A program made the position numbers and the translations under genes. A stretch of DNA of 54,545 nt from an uncultured Bacteroidia bacterium (GTDB lineage Bacteria; Bacteroidota; Bacteroidia; Bacteroidales; UBA932). This document shows positions 32,788 through 40,799 of this stretch, one piece after another; positions within the stretch are counted from its first letter, which is position 1; the number at the start of each line of letters is the position of its first letter. A model generated the notes under the pieces. The model was given only the letters and a program-made list of their open reading frames with translations. It did no database searches and was not told the origin of the DNA. The DNA is taken from the NCBI GenBank assembly GCA_902784435.1, contig CACZUR010000015.1, positions 1-54,545 of the forward strand. The letters run 5' to 3'.

Positions 32788-35589
32788 TTATCGGGTGAGG
32801 CTTTCTACCAGTTTGGTCTTGATATAATTGAGCTCGTCGTTGATGACGGCCTTGGTTTTCTGGTAGCTGATGCTGCTGGAGATGGTTTCCATCTTCACGT
32901 TGGCGGCAGAGAATTTGTCCACGTACTCGGATGCCGAGCAGCTCTTTACCTGCCGGTACAGCTCCGTGGCGGCATTCAGACCCATTTCCGTTTCCTTCTT
33001 CTTGATTTCGGCCAGGAGGTCGTTCTTGGATTTGAGGATCTTCTTCTTGGACTTGAAGTCCTCGAAGGCATAGTAGCGGGCTTCCGTGCCCTCGCCTTCG
33101 GGTGCGCCCTTGAGCCGGACCCAGCCGTCATTGGAGAAGTCGCCGTTGGCCAGGGCGGGGCTGTACACCAGATATTTCTGGCCTTCGCGCTTGACAAGGC
33201 CGTGAACAAGGCCCTTCACCCACATTTCCATGACCACTTCGTCGGCCGCGGAAACATTGGGCGTGAAGCTGAAACGCAGTTCTTCCAGACGGGCCTCCAC
33301 GCGGGCGTCGAAGCTGAATCCCTTGCGCTCGGAGTGGGTTTCATAGGCCCTGCGCTGCGGTTCCACGGTAGCAATCTGGAATACGGGATAGACCCCCTTC
33401 TGGCGGTAGATAAGGATGCTCTTGGTGCCGGGAACGTCGGAGAAGACGGGCTTCACCAGGCCGGTCTCGTTGTCTACCAGGGCGCGGATCACTTTGTTGT
33501 TGGCGATGGCCGAACGGTCTCCGCCGTGTACGGACACATAGATGGCATTTCTGAGCAAGCCTTCGTTATTGTAGCCGTTGGGGCTGATTTCCAGTACGAT
33601 CTGGGCCTTGCGGAGGGCTTTTGTGAACAGTTCCTGTTTCTTTTCGTCGGAGTAGCCCAGGATGACATCTTCCACGGACATCTCCTCGAAGTTGGCGCCG
33701 GAAAGCTGTTGGGTAAAGTTCAGGACCATCTCCTGGATTTCGTCCGAGCTGAGATTGTGCAGGGACAGGACACGGGCGCCTTCCAGGGTCTGGGCAAACT
33801 TGTTGATGGTGCAGTCCGGATCCTGGGTGCCGTCCACCTCCATCTCTGCGGCCAGGTCTATCTGGAACGGGTTCACGTCCTTGGTGTAGGAGATGCGGGT
33901 GAGGGTGTCCCTCAGCTCTTCGTTCACGCCTTCCAGGCGCTCCTTGGTTTCCTTGATCACCAGGCGTTCCTGGGAAACGAAGGTCTTCAGGTCCAGGAAG
34001 AACTGGTCTGCTTTCTCGTGGCGGATCTTGTCAATCTCGTTGACAAGGTAATCCAGCTGGGCGTCTGCGATGGCCTCTTTGAAGGGATCGGCCCCCTTGT
34101 AGAAGGGCTTGTGGCGGAAGTCTTCGATGGCTTCCTTCAGATTGGCCTTCAGTCCGGCGGCTTTCTTGCCGATCGGGTCTACCAGTTCTTCCTTCATCTC
34201 GGAGGAGTACTGGTTGATGGCGCTCACCAGCGCATCGATGAATTCGGCGGCGCCGGTAAGACCGAACGGACCCTTGGTCTCCTGGTCCAGCTGCTGGGCG
34301 AAGTTGTCCTTGACGGCCTGCAGGCGGGCGTTGAAGCGCTCTTCGATCTTTTTCTTGACCTGGTTCAGGGAGTCGGCGATGTAAGAATTGCTCTCCGTTT
34401 CTGCGTCGTCCGCGTTCTTGGCGATGATGGCCGATTCGGGCACTTCCGAGAGTTTGAACAGGGAGTCCAGCAGTTCGTCGGCCTCGTGCTCCTTGAAATG
34501 GTTGGCCTGGATAAAGGAGGCGGTGGCTTCCTGGACGTGGTTCACGTTGGACGTGCCCACCATGTCGGTGACCAGCTGCGAAGCGGCCTTCAGGCTGTAT
34601 TTGCGGCCCAGTTTCTTGGTGTTGACCAGGATTTCGCACAGACCCATGCCGCTGATCCAGGCTTTCTTGTCCTCGATATCCAGCGAGCCGTCGATCATGA
34701 TCTGCTTGAAGTTGTCGATGTCCGCTGCGGCGGCAGAGCCGATGGAACCGGAAATGGCCAGCAGGGCCTGTCCGATCATGGTGTACAGCTGTTTGGCGTC
34801 CGTGTAGGTGTCGCCGAAGGCATTCTTGTTGTCTACCAGATAGACCAGGTCAAAGGGAGCGAAGTCGTAGGTCTTGGTTTCGTTCAGGAGGGTGAGCGAG
34901 ACGGGGTTGTCAAAGTCCGTGTACTTCATGAGGTAGTCCAGGTCCAGCAGGGCGCCGTAGGCGTTGGCTCCCACAAACTGGCCGCAGCCCTGGAAGGCGT
35001 TGGGAAGGACGGCATAGGCCGACAAGACGCAGTTGTCCCCCAGGATGTCCTTGATCAGGTAGGCCATGTTCAGGAAGGTGCCGCAGCCGGTACCGCCGGA
35101 AAGGGAGAACACCAGATAAATCTGGAGTTTGTCGTCTACCAGCTCCCACAGGCCCTTGCCGTCGTTGGTGGCATTGCGCACGCGGTCCACCGCCTGACGG
35201 AAACCGGCTTCCACCAGGCTGTAGTTGATGGTGAAGGAGAAGCGGCCGTTGGTACGGATCTGGCCGGCGCCGTTGGCGCTCAAGCCCTGCAGCGCCTGCA
35301 CATTGCGCTTGGGAATCCACTCGAAACTGTCCTTGTGGGCGTTGTAGTAGGCGTTGGGCTGCTGGATGGTGAGCTTCACGCACTCCTGGGCATCCAGTTT
35401 CACGGCTTTGTCGTCCTGGGTGACGGTTTGCTTGGCAAATTCTTCCGTAGAGGTGTCAATGCCCAGGAAGCCGATGATCTCCGGTACTTTTCCGTATTCG
35501 TCCTTGTAGAGCTGTTTGGTCTTGAGGATAGACTTCATACCGGTACCACCGAGACCGATGAAGAGGGATCTTTTAAGTTTTGTAGCCAT
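32788..35589 (-). CDS. Tubulin-like (Tubulin_2 / FtsZ-like) GTPase
   Basis: 933 residues. The N-terminal tubulin/FtsZ fold has a first loop FIGLGGTGMKS (10-20), like the FtsZ GGxGxN region, and the signature SLSGGTGCGTF (162-172), the tubulin T4 box for the GTP phosphates. A middle region (about 400-620) is long, charged and helical. Length well above FtsZ fits the Tubulin_2/FtsZ-like class that occurs beside VWA-domain and membrane proteins and has been predicted to remodel membranes. Expected to polymerise in a GTP-dependent way at the inner membrane (inference). It lies 12 nt from the TM lipoprotein gene upstream and 28 nt from the peptidase gene downstream. Confidence 0.85.
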   Translation of the reverse strand: MATKLKRSLFIGLGGTGMKSILKTKQLYKDEYGKVPEIIGFLGIDTSTEEFAKQTVTQDDKAVKLDAQECVKLTIQQPNAYYNAHKDSFEWIPKRNVQALQGLSANGAGQIRTNGRFSFTINYSLVEAGFRQAVDRVRNATNDGKGLWELVDDKLQIYLVFSLSGGTGCGTFLNMAYLIKDILGDNCVLSAYAVLPNAFQGCGQFVGANAYGALLDLDYLMKYTDFDNPVSLTLLNETKTYDFAPFDLVYLVDNKNAFGDTYTDAKQLYTMIGQALLAISGSIGSAAAADIDNFKQIMIDGSLDIEDKKAWISGMGLCEILVNTKKLGRKYSLKAASQLVTDMVGTSNVNHVQEATASFIQANHFKEHEADELLDSLFKLSEVPESAIIAKNADDAETESNSYIADSLNQVKKKIEERFNARLQAVKDNFAQQLDQETKGPFGLTGAAEFIDALVSAINQYSSEMKEELVDPIGKKAAGLKANLKEAIEDFRHKPFYKGADPFKEAIADAQLDYLVNEIDKIRHEKADQFFLDLKTFVSQERLVIKETKERLEGVNEELRDTLTRISYTKDVNPFQIDLAAEMEVDGTQDPDCTINKFAQTLEGARVLSLHNLSSDEIQEMVLNFTQQLSGANFEEMSVEDVILGYSDEKKQELFTKALRKAQIVLEISPNGYNNEGLLRNAIYVSVHGGDRSAIANNKVIRALVDNETGLVKPVFSDVPGTKSILIYRQKGVYPVFQIATVEPQRRAYETHSERKGFSFDARVEARLEELRFSFTPNVSAADEVVMEMWVKGLVHGLVKREGQKYLVYSPALANGDFSNDGWVRLKGAPEGEGTEARYYAFEDFKSKKKILKSKNDLLAEIKKKETEMGLNAATELYRQVKSCSASEYVDKFSAANVKMETISSSISYQKTKAVINDELNYIKTKLVESLTR

Positions 35590-35601
35590 AATTATACTTG
35601 A

Positions 35602-36573
35602 TTATTTGTTTTTTGCGTAAAATTCCACTTCTACGGGCAGGCCGTCCTGGGTCTGGCCCTTGATGACCTTGAGTTCGTTGCTGTCCCCGGCCGTGAGCGT
35701 CTCGTACTGCGAATGGCTGCAGCGGGCCTTGGTCTGGAACTTTTTGCCGGGCGTGAGCACGATGTCCGAGGCCAGGCCGCGGATGAACAGGTAGCAGTCC
35801 TTGCCCTGGAAGAGCTTGCTCAGGAGTCCCTGGCTTTTCTTCTTGCCGGTGAGGATAACCTGTTTGGCACCCTTGGCTTCCCGGGTCATGCCCTGGATGT
35901 TCTTGCGCACGCCGTCTACGGTGATGAACACCTTCCCCAGCTGATGCGGGGTGAACTTGGCGGTAACCAGCTGGATGAAAACGATGAAGGCGACGATGAG
36001 GGCCAGGATGGTGAGAAGGGTGGTGTCCGTGATCACGCGCGGCTTGTTCTTTCCGCGCTGGTGGTACACATCCATGGCGGAGTTGTCCCTGAGCAGGGGC
36101 GACTCGTCCGATCCGGACACTTCGAAGTCGTTGATATAGTCCAGGCCACCGTTATCCACCACCTTGAATTTCCAGTTGAAGGTGGTGGTGCCGTTCTGCG
36201 CCAGGAAGTCTTTCTGGACCTGCAGGCCAACGGTAATGTCACTGTCGGAGCGGCCGATGCGCAGCCGGTTGTCCGGGGAAGGTTCCCCGTTCACGAACAG
36301 CTGGACGTCTTCCGGGCGGGCGGGTCTTTCACTGCCCTGGTCGTCTATCCGGTAAAGGGCCAGGACCACGTCTCTCTCCCAGTCTTCCCGGGCGTCTTTG
36401 TTGAATTCCACGTGCAGGTTGCGTTCCAGGGTGACGGGCTGGTATTTGTTCAGCCACCAGTCCGGGAAGGACGTGATTTCTCCCCAGCGTTCTACATTCG
36501 CGTCTTTCTGGCGGCAGGAGGGCAGCGCCAGGACGCAAAGGGCCAGTGCGATGACGGAAATATATCTTTTCAT
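35602..36573 (-). CDS. Lipoprotein with a TM helix, tubulin-like operon
   Basis: 323 residues. Signal peptide with lipobox-like LPSC (Cys20), a periplasmic domain rich in beta strands (about 25-175), one TM helix (about 184-204, LLTILALIVAFIVFIQLV), then a basic, beta-rich cytoplasmic domain of about 120 residues (KVFITVDGVRKNIQGM...). If both lipid anchor and TM helix are real, the protein spans the inner membrane and can link periplasm to the cytoplasmic tubulin-like polymer. If the Cys is not lipidated it is a simple type I membrane protein. No family recognised. Spacing of 12 nt on both sides shows cotranscription. Confidence 0.7.
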   Translation of the reverse strand: MKRYISVIALALCVLALPSCRQKDANVERWGEITSFPDWWLNKYQPVTLERNLHVEFNKDAREDWERDVVLALYRIDDQGSERPARPEDVQLFVNGEPSPDNRLRIGRSDSDITVGLQVQKDFLAQNGTTTFNWKFKVVDNGGLDYINDFEVSGSDESPLLRDNSAMDVYHQRGKNKPRVITDTTLLTILALIVAFIVFIQLVTAKFTPHQLGKVFITVDGVRKNIQGMTREAKGAKQVILTGKKKSQGLLSKLFQGKDCYLFIRGLASDIVLTPGKKFQTKARCSHSQYETLTAGDSNELKVIKGQTQDGLPVEVEFYAKNK

Positions 36574-36585
36574 ATGCTTGCTACT

Positions 36586-37704
36586 TTATTCCCAACGGAT
36601 GGTCATTTTCTTCTGCCGCTCTACGGTAAGGTACAGGGTAACCGTGTTTTCCAGCAGGTATACGTTGTCTCCGTCCACGACGGTCATGTTCACCGGGACG
36701 GGATATTTCATGCCCGTGGCGATGGCGCCCTTGAGGCCGCTCATGTCCGTCTTGAACTTCAGGGGCAGCACGAAGGCATTGTCCTTGACCTGGACAATGC
36801 GGTTATCCACGTCTACCAGGGGATTCTCCTGGGCCTGGAAGCGTACCTTGAAGGAATCCGGCAGCTTGCCGGGGCCCTTCACTTGCAGCTGCACGTTGAC
36901 GGCGGGGGAGCCGGAAGAGAGCTGGTCGTTGCAGTTGACGGGAATGGAAGGATAGGGGATGACCTGGAAGAAAGCCAGGGGCTCCGGGCCGGGTTTGCGG
37001 ATTTTGAAGCAGTCCTGCTGCTGGGCGTCCCGGATGATGGCCTGGATGGATTCCGAGGCTTCCTGGTTCAGGGAAATGTAGAAGGCGTGCATGCCCTTTT
37101 TCTGGCTGGCCAGCTGGCACCACTGCGCCATGAGTTTCCGCAGCCCGTCCATATCGGCCATCTTGCCGTCCGTGAGGATTTTCAAGTAGTCTATGCGGTC
37201 GTCGCTGATGACGGAATGGATGACATAGCTGAGGGCCGGGACTACGTCCGTGTTGCCGTGGGCATATTTGAGCCAGTCTTTCTTGCTGGCGCGGATCCTT
37301 TCTATCAGGGCCTGCTTGTTGGGACCGGAAGCGGTTTTGCAAATCCAGGGATCCTTCGTACTCTGGTAGCTGCCCGCAGACGCGCTCTGGAAGGGAATGA
37401 CCACGATTTCGGTGGTTTCGTCCGTGATGCTGTTGATGTCCCGGATAATCTCTTCCACCACCTGGTCGTAGATGTCCGACTCTTTTTCATAGTCGTATTT
37501 GTTGGAGGCGGAGTTCCAGACCTTTCCCTGCATGGAGACGGTAACGTCCCACAGGTAGATATAGCGGTCTTTCTTGAAGCTGTTCTGGGGAATCTCCTGC
37601 ACCTGTCCGTCCAGCGGAATGGCTTCCTGCGGGTTGTCCTGGGCATGCAGGAACACAGGCACGGCAAGCAGCAGCGTGGTCAATAAGAGGATGCTTTTTT
37701 TCAT
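36586..37704 (-). CDS. VWA-domain secreted protein, first gene of the tubulin-like operon
   Basis: 372 residues from MKKSILLLTTLLL; a longer frame is possible but this start begins the signal peptide (cleavage after HAQ). A von Willebrand factor A fold is seen: DVTVS (53-57, MIDAS D-x-T-x-S), then Thr152 in GNTDVV and Asp179 in LTDGKMAD. The Thr in place of the second MIDAS Ser is a tolerated change. The C-terminal part has beta strands and ends KKMTIRW. Exported to the periplasm. VWA neighbours are characteristic of Tubulin_2/FtsZ-like loci, where they are thought to bind metal-dependent partners outside the membrane. A full promoter lies at 37762-37732. Confidence 0.8.
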   Translation of the reverse strand: MKKSILLLTTLLLAVPVFLHAQDNPQEAIPLDGQVQEIPQNSFKKDRYIYLWDVTVSMQGKVWNSASNKYDYEKESDIYDQVVEEIIRDINSITDETTEIVVIPFQSASAGSYQSTKDPWICKTASGPNKQALIERIRASKKDWLKYAHGNTDVVPALSYVIHSVISDDRIDYLKILTDGKMADMDGLRKLMAQWCQLASQKKGMHAFYISLNQEASESIQAIIRDAQQQDCFKIRKPGPEPLAFFQVIPYPSIPVNCNDQLSSGSPAVNVQLQVKGPGKLPDSFKVRFQAQENPLVDVDNRIVQVKDNAFVLPLKFKTDMSGLKGAIATGMKYPVPVNMTVVDGDNVYLLENTVTLYLTVERQKKMTIRWE

Positions 37705-37731
37705 TTGCCTTGGCATTAGTATTCTAATTTC

Positions 37732-37762
37732 CAAAGATACTCTTTTTCCCCGAATAATGCAA
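37732..37762 (-). promoter_or_regulatory. Promoter of the tubulin-like/VWA/peptidase operon
   Basis: On the minus strand TTG at 37762-37760, exactly 20 nt, then TATCTTTG at 37739-37732: a perfect Bacteroidetes match, 28 nt from the VWA ATG. No other promoter is seen for the 10 kb downstream on this strand, so one polycistronic mRNA for five genes is likely. Confidence 0.78.
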
Positions 37763-37846
37763 AACGTTTTCTCTCTCCCAGGACGGCGCTATGGTGGAAA
37801 ATCCGGATTATTTGCCTATATTTGTGACAACCAATTCTTTAAAACG

Positions 37847-38875
37847 ATGTCACAGCACACTCCCTACGCAGCTTCGGCCGACCGCTACGGCAAAATGCAG
37901 TATAACCGCTGCGGGCGCTCCGGCGTCCGGATTCCCGCCGTCACGCTGGGCCTCTGGCAGAACTTCGGTTCCCAGACGCCCTTCGACACCATCCGTGAAA
38001 TCGCGCACTATGCCTTCGATGCGGGCATCTGCCACTTCGACCTGGCCAATAACTACGGCCCGGTCCCGGGAGCGGCCGAAGAAAACTTCGGAAAACTGAT
38101 GCAGACGTCGTTCCGGCCCTACCGGGACGAGCTGTTCATCTCCACGAAGGCCGGCTACCTGATGTGGCCGGGCCCCTATGGGGAGTGGGGTTCCAGGAAG
38201 TATCTGTTCTCCAGCCTGGACCAGAGCCTGAAACGGATGAAACTGGACTATGTAGACCTGTTCTATTCCCATCGCTACGACCCCGACACGCCCCTGGAGG
38301 AAACCCTGCAGGCCCTGGTGGACATGGTCCGGCAGGGGAAAGCGCTGTATGTGGGCATTTCCCGCTATCCGCACGATGCGGCCGTCTTCGCCTACCAGTA
38401 CCTGCGGGAGAACAAGACCCCCTGCCTGCTGTTCCAGGACCGTTACAACATCATTGACCGCATGCCGGAAAAAGAAGACCTGGTGCAGCTGTCGGCCCGG
38501 AACGGTGCGGGCTTCATATCTTTCTCGCCGCTGCAGCAGGGCCTGCTCACGGACCGTTATCTGAACGGGATACCGGAGGGTTCCCGCATGTCCCGTTCCG
38601 GCTCCTCCCTGTCCAGGAATGTGCTTACCCCCGCCATGCTGGAAGCCTTGAGAGGCCTGGATGCCCTTGCCCGGCAGCGCGGCCAGTCCCTGGCCCAGAT
38701 GGCCCTGTCCTGGCTCCTGGCCAAGCCGGAGGTCACCTCCGTGCTCATCGGCGCCAGTTCCGTGGCCCAGCTCAAAGACAACCTGGGCGCCCTGGCCAAT
38801 ACGGCGTTCAGCGAACAAGAAAAGGCGGCCATCGAACAGACGGCCGCCCCGATCATCATTACCGGAAGGGATTAG
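37847..38875 (+). CDS. Aldo/keto reductase (YghZ-like)
   Basis: 342 residues from MSQHTPYAASADRYGKM; a frame to 37574 is open but antisense to the VWA gene. The TIM-barrel AKR shows the catalytic tetrad region: FDLANNYG (Asp, Tyr), FISTKAGYLMWPG (Lys), DLFYSHRYD (His). The FSPLQQGLLTDRY and VLIGASSVAQLKDN NADPH-binding parts follow. Closest to AKR14-type enzymes acting on L-glyceraldehyde 3-phosphate and methylglyoxal; substrate inferred. A -7 box TATATTTG lies at 37817-37824. The gene overlaps the convergent aquaporin gene by 4 nt. Confidence 0.9.
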   Translation: MSQHTPYAASADRYGKMQYNRCGRSGVRIPAVTLGLWQNFGSQTPFDTIREIAHYAFDAGICHFDLANNYGPVPGAAEENFGKLMQTSFRPYRDELFISTKAGYLMWPGPYGEWGSRKYLFSSLDQSLKRMKLDYVDLFYSHRYDPDTPLEETLQALVDMVRQGKALYVGISRYPHDAAVFAYQYLRENKTPCLLFQDRYNIIDRMPEKEDLVQLSARNGAGFISFSPLQQGLLTDRYLNGIPEGSRMSRSGSSLSRNVLTPAMLEALRGLDALARQRGQSLAQMALSWLLAKPEVTSVLIGASSVAQLKDNLGALANTAFSEQEKAAIEQTAAPIIITGRD

Positions 38876-39546
38876 GCTTTCTTGGGAGCCAGGCCTTTCC
38901 AGACAAGTGCGCTGATGGCACCGCCCACGAGCGGGGCGCAGATGAATACCCACACGTCCTTGAGGGCCTGGCCGCCTGCGAACAGGGCCGGGCCGATGGA
39001 ACGGGCCGGATTCACGGAAGTACCGGTGAGGTTGATGCACACCAGGTGGATGAGGATGAGGCTGAGGCCGATGGCCAGTCCGGCGAAGTTGCCGGCGCCC
39101 ACCTTGGCATCCGTCGTGCCCAGGACTACCAGGACAAAGAGGAAGGTGGCGATCACTTCTACCAGGAAGGCACCGCCCACGCCGCCGGCATTGGCTACGC
39201 CGTTGGAGCCCAGAGCACCGGTCAGATCCTGAGCGGCAACCACATTGGCCACCAGCAGGAGGCAAGCACCGGCCAGGATACCGCCGATGACCTGTCCTAC
39301 CCAGTAACCGCAGGCGTCTTTCCAGCTCATGCGGCCGCTCAGTGCCACGCCCAGGGTGATGGCGGGATTGATGTGGCAACCGCTGATGCCGCCGATGGTG
39401 TAGGCCATGGCCACGACGGCCAGACCGAAGGCGATGGCGGTACCTACCACGCCGGCCGGGGTGTTACAGCCCAGGAACATGGCCGTGCCGCAGCCCAGGA
39501 AGGTGAGAACGAATGTGCCTACGCACTCTGCAATGTACTTTTTCAT
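38872..39546 (-). CDS. aqpZ: Aquaporin (MIP family)
   Basis: 224 residues from MKKYIAECVGTF. Six helices and two NPA half-helices (CHINPAITLG and TSVNPARSIG) show a functional MIP channel; the short size and the filter residues (Phe/His/Thr-like, with a Cys before INPA) favour a water-selective AqpZ rather than a glycerol facilitator. A -7 box TATATTTG on the minus strand (39586-39579) lies just upstream, without a clear -33. It converges with the aldo/keto reductase gene, overlapping 4 nt. Selectivity is inferred. Confidence 0.88.
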   Translation of the reverse strand: MKKYIAECVGTFVLTFLGCGTAMFLGCNTPAGVVGTAIAFGLAVVAMAYTIGGISGCHINPAITLGVALSGRMSWKDACGYWVGQVIGGILAGACLLLVANVVAAQDLTGALGSNGVANAGGVGGAFLVEVIATFLFVLVVLGTTDAKVGAGNFAGLAIGLSLILIHLVCINLTGTSVNPARSIGPALFAGGQALKDVWVFICAPLVGGAISALVWKGLAPKKA

Positions 39547-39658
39547 ACGCAAAAAGGTTTAAAAGAGTTTTAGTTTTCCAAATATACGAATAAATCCGGT
39601 AAACTGTTCTGCCTGTGCGCAAAAAATGTCTATCTTTGCTTGTAGAAAAGCATTCGGG

Positions 39659-40717
39659 ATGATTCAGAGAATGACCAGCGTAGGCCTCATGTCCGGAACG
39701 TCGGCAGACGGGCTGGACGTTTGCTGCGCCACCTTTACCTATGCCGATGGGAAGTGGACCTTCCACATCGATGCCGCCCGGGAATTCGGCTACACGCCGG
39801 AGCTCCGGGACAAACTGCTGAACCGGGTACAGGGAATGAGCGCCCGGGACTTCGTGGCCTTCCACAGCGAGTACGGGCATTTCCTGGGCCGGAAGGTGAA
39901 CGAATTCCTTTCGGAAACCGGTCTGCATCCGGATATCGTGGCCTCGCACGGGTCCACGGTTTTCCATGAACCCTGCCGGGGACTGATGTTCCAGATCGGG
40001 GACGGGGCCGCCATCGCCGCGGAAACCGGGATTCCCACGGTGTCGGACTTCCGCCGCCTGGATATCATGCTGGGCGGCCAGGGTGCGCCGCTGGTGCCGG
40101 TGGGCGACAACCTGCTGTTCGGAGAATACGATTACTGCCTGAACATCGGCGGGTTCTCCAACATCTCCTGGCGGGAAGGGGAGCGTCGCATGGCCTTTGA
40201 CATCTCTCCGGTGAACTATGTGATCAACCGCTATTGCCGCAGCGTGGGCCTGGAAATGGACCGGGACGGGTGTATCGCCGCCCGGGGCCGGGTTTGCGAA
40301 ACGCTGCTGGCGCAGCTGGACGCCCTGGAATACTATTCCCGTCCGTATCCCAAATCCCTGGGCCGGGAATGGGTGGAGCGCGAGGTGTTTCCGCTCCTAG
40401 AAGGCTGGGACCTGCCCCTGGAAGACCTTCTGCGCACCTATTATGAACATTGCGCCCGGCAGTTCGCCCGCGTGACGGTGCCCGGAAAGCGGGTACTGGT
40501 TACCGGCGGGGGAGCCTACAACAAGTTCCTGCTGGAGCGGATGGGGGCACTGTCGGCCTGCCGGCTGGAGGTCCCGGAACCTGCCATCGTGGAATTCAAG
40601 GAGGCGCTCATCTTCGCCTTCCTGGGCGTGTTGTACATGGCCGGCCGGTCCTCCTGTCTGCGCTCTGTCACCGGGGCCCGGCAGGACAATATCGGGGGCA
40701 TGCTGTTTAAGATTTGA
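39659..40717 (+). CDS. anmK: Anhydro-N-acetylmuramic acid kinase
   Basis: 352 residues. The opening VGLMSGTSADGLDV is the AnmK signature for ATP; later VASHGSTVFH and LNIGGFSNIS (substrate region) and TGGGAYNKFLLERM (ATPase fold). It phosphorylates anhydroMurNAc from cell-wall turnover. Start could be 39659 or 39671 (MTSVG); a -7 box TATCTTTG at 39631-39638 makes the ATG at 39626 impossible as a leadered start. Short leader. It ends 82 nt before hydB. Confidence 0.9.
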   Translation: MIQRMTSVGLMSGTSADGLDVCCATFTYADGKWTFHIDAAREFGYTPELRDKLLNRVQGMSARDFVAFHSEYGHFLGRKVNEFLSETGLHPDIVASHGSTVFHEPCRGLMFQIGDGAAIAAETGIPTVSDFRRLDIMLGGQGAPLVPVGDNLLFGEYDYCLNIGGFSNISWREGERRMAFDISPVNYVINRYCRSVGLEMDRDGCIAARGRVCETLLAQLDALEYYSRPYPKSLGREWVEREVFPLLEGWDLPLEDLLRTYYEHCARQFARVTVPGKRVLVTGGGAYNKFLLERMGALSACRLEVPEPAIVEFKEALIFAFLGVLYMAGRSSCLRSVTGARQDNIGGMLFKI

Positions 40718-40737
40718 AAGTCATTTGACCCCGGGAT

Positions 40738-40768
40738 TTGCAAAGTGAAAGAAAAATGCGTAAATTGC
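40738..40768 (+). promoter_or_regulatory. Probable promoter of the hydBAC operon
   Basis: TTG at 40738-40740, 20 nt, then TAAATTGC at 40761-40768, an imperfect -7 box. It lies 31 nt before the hydB ATG. Confidence 0.5.
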
Positions 40769-40799
40769 AAGTCAAACTACATATTCAAACCAGAAACCA

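Noticed and set aside
33202-35601. 799-aa antisense frame in the tubulin-like gene
   Set aside because: Shadow frame with skewed composition (Val/Gly/Gln-rich), no domains.
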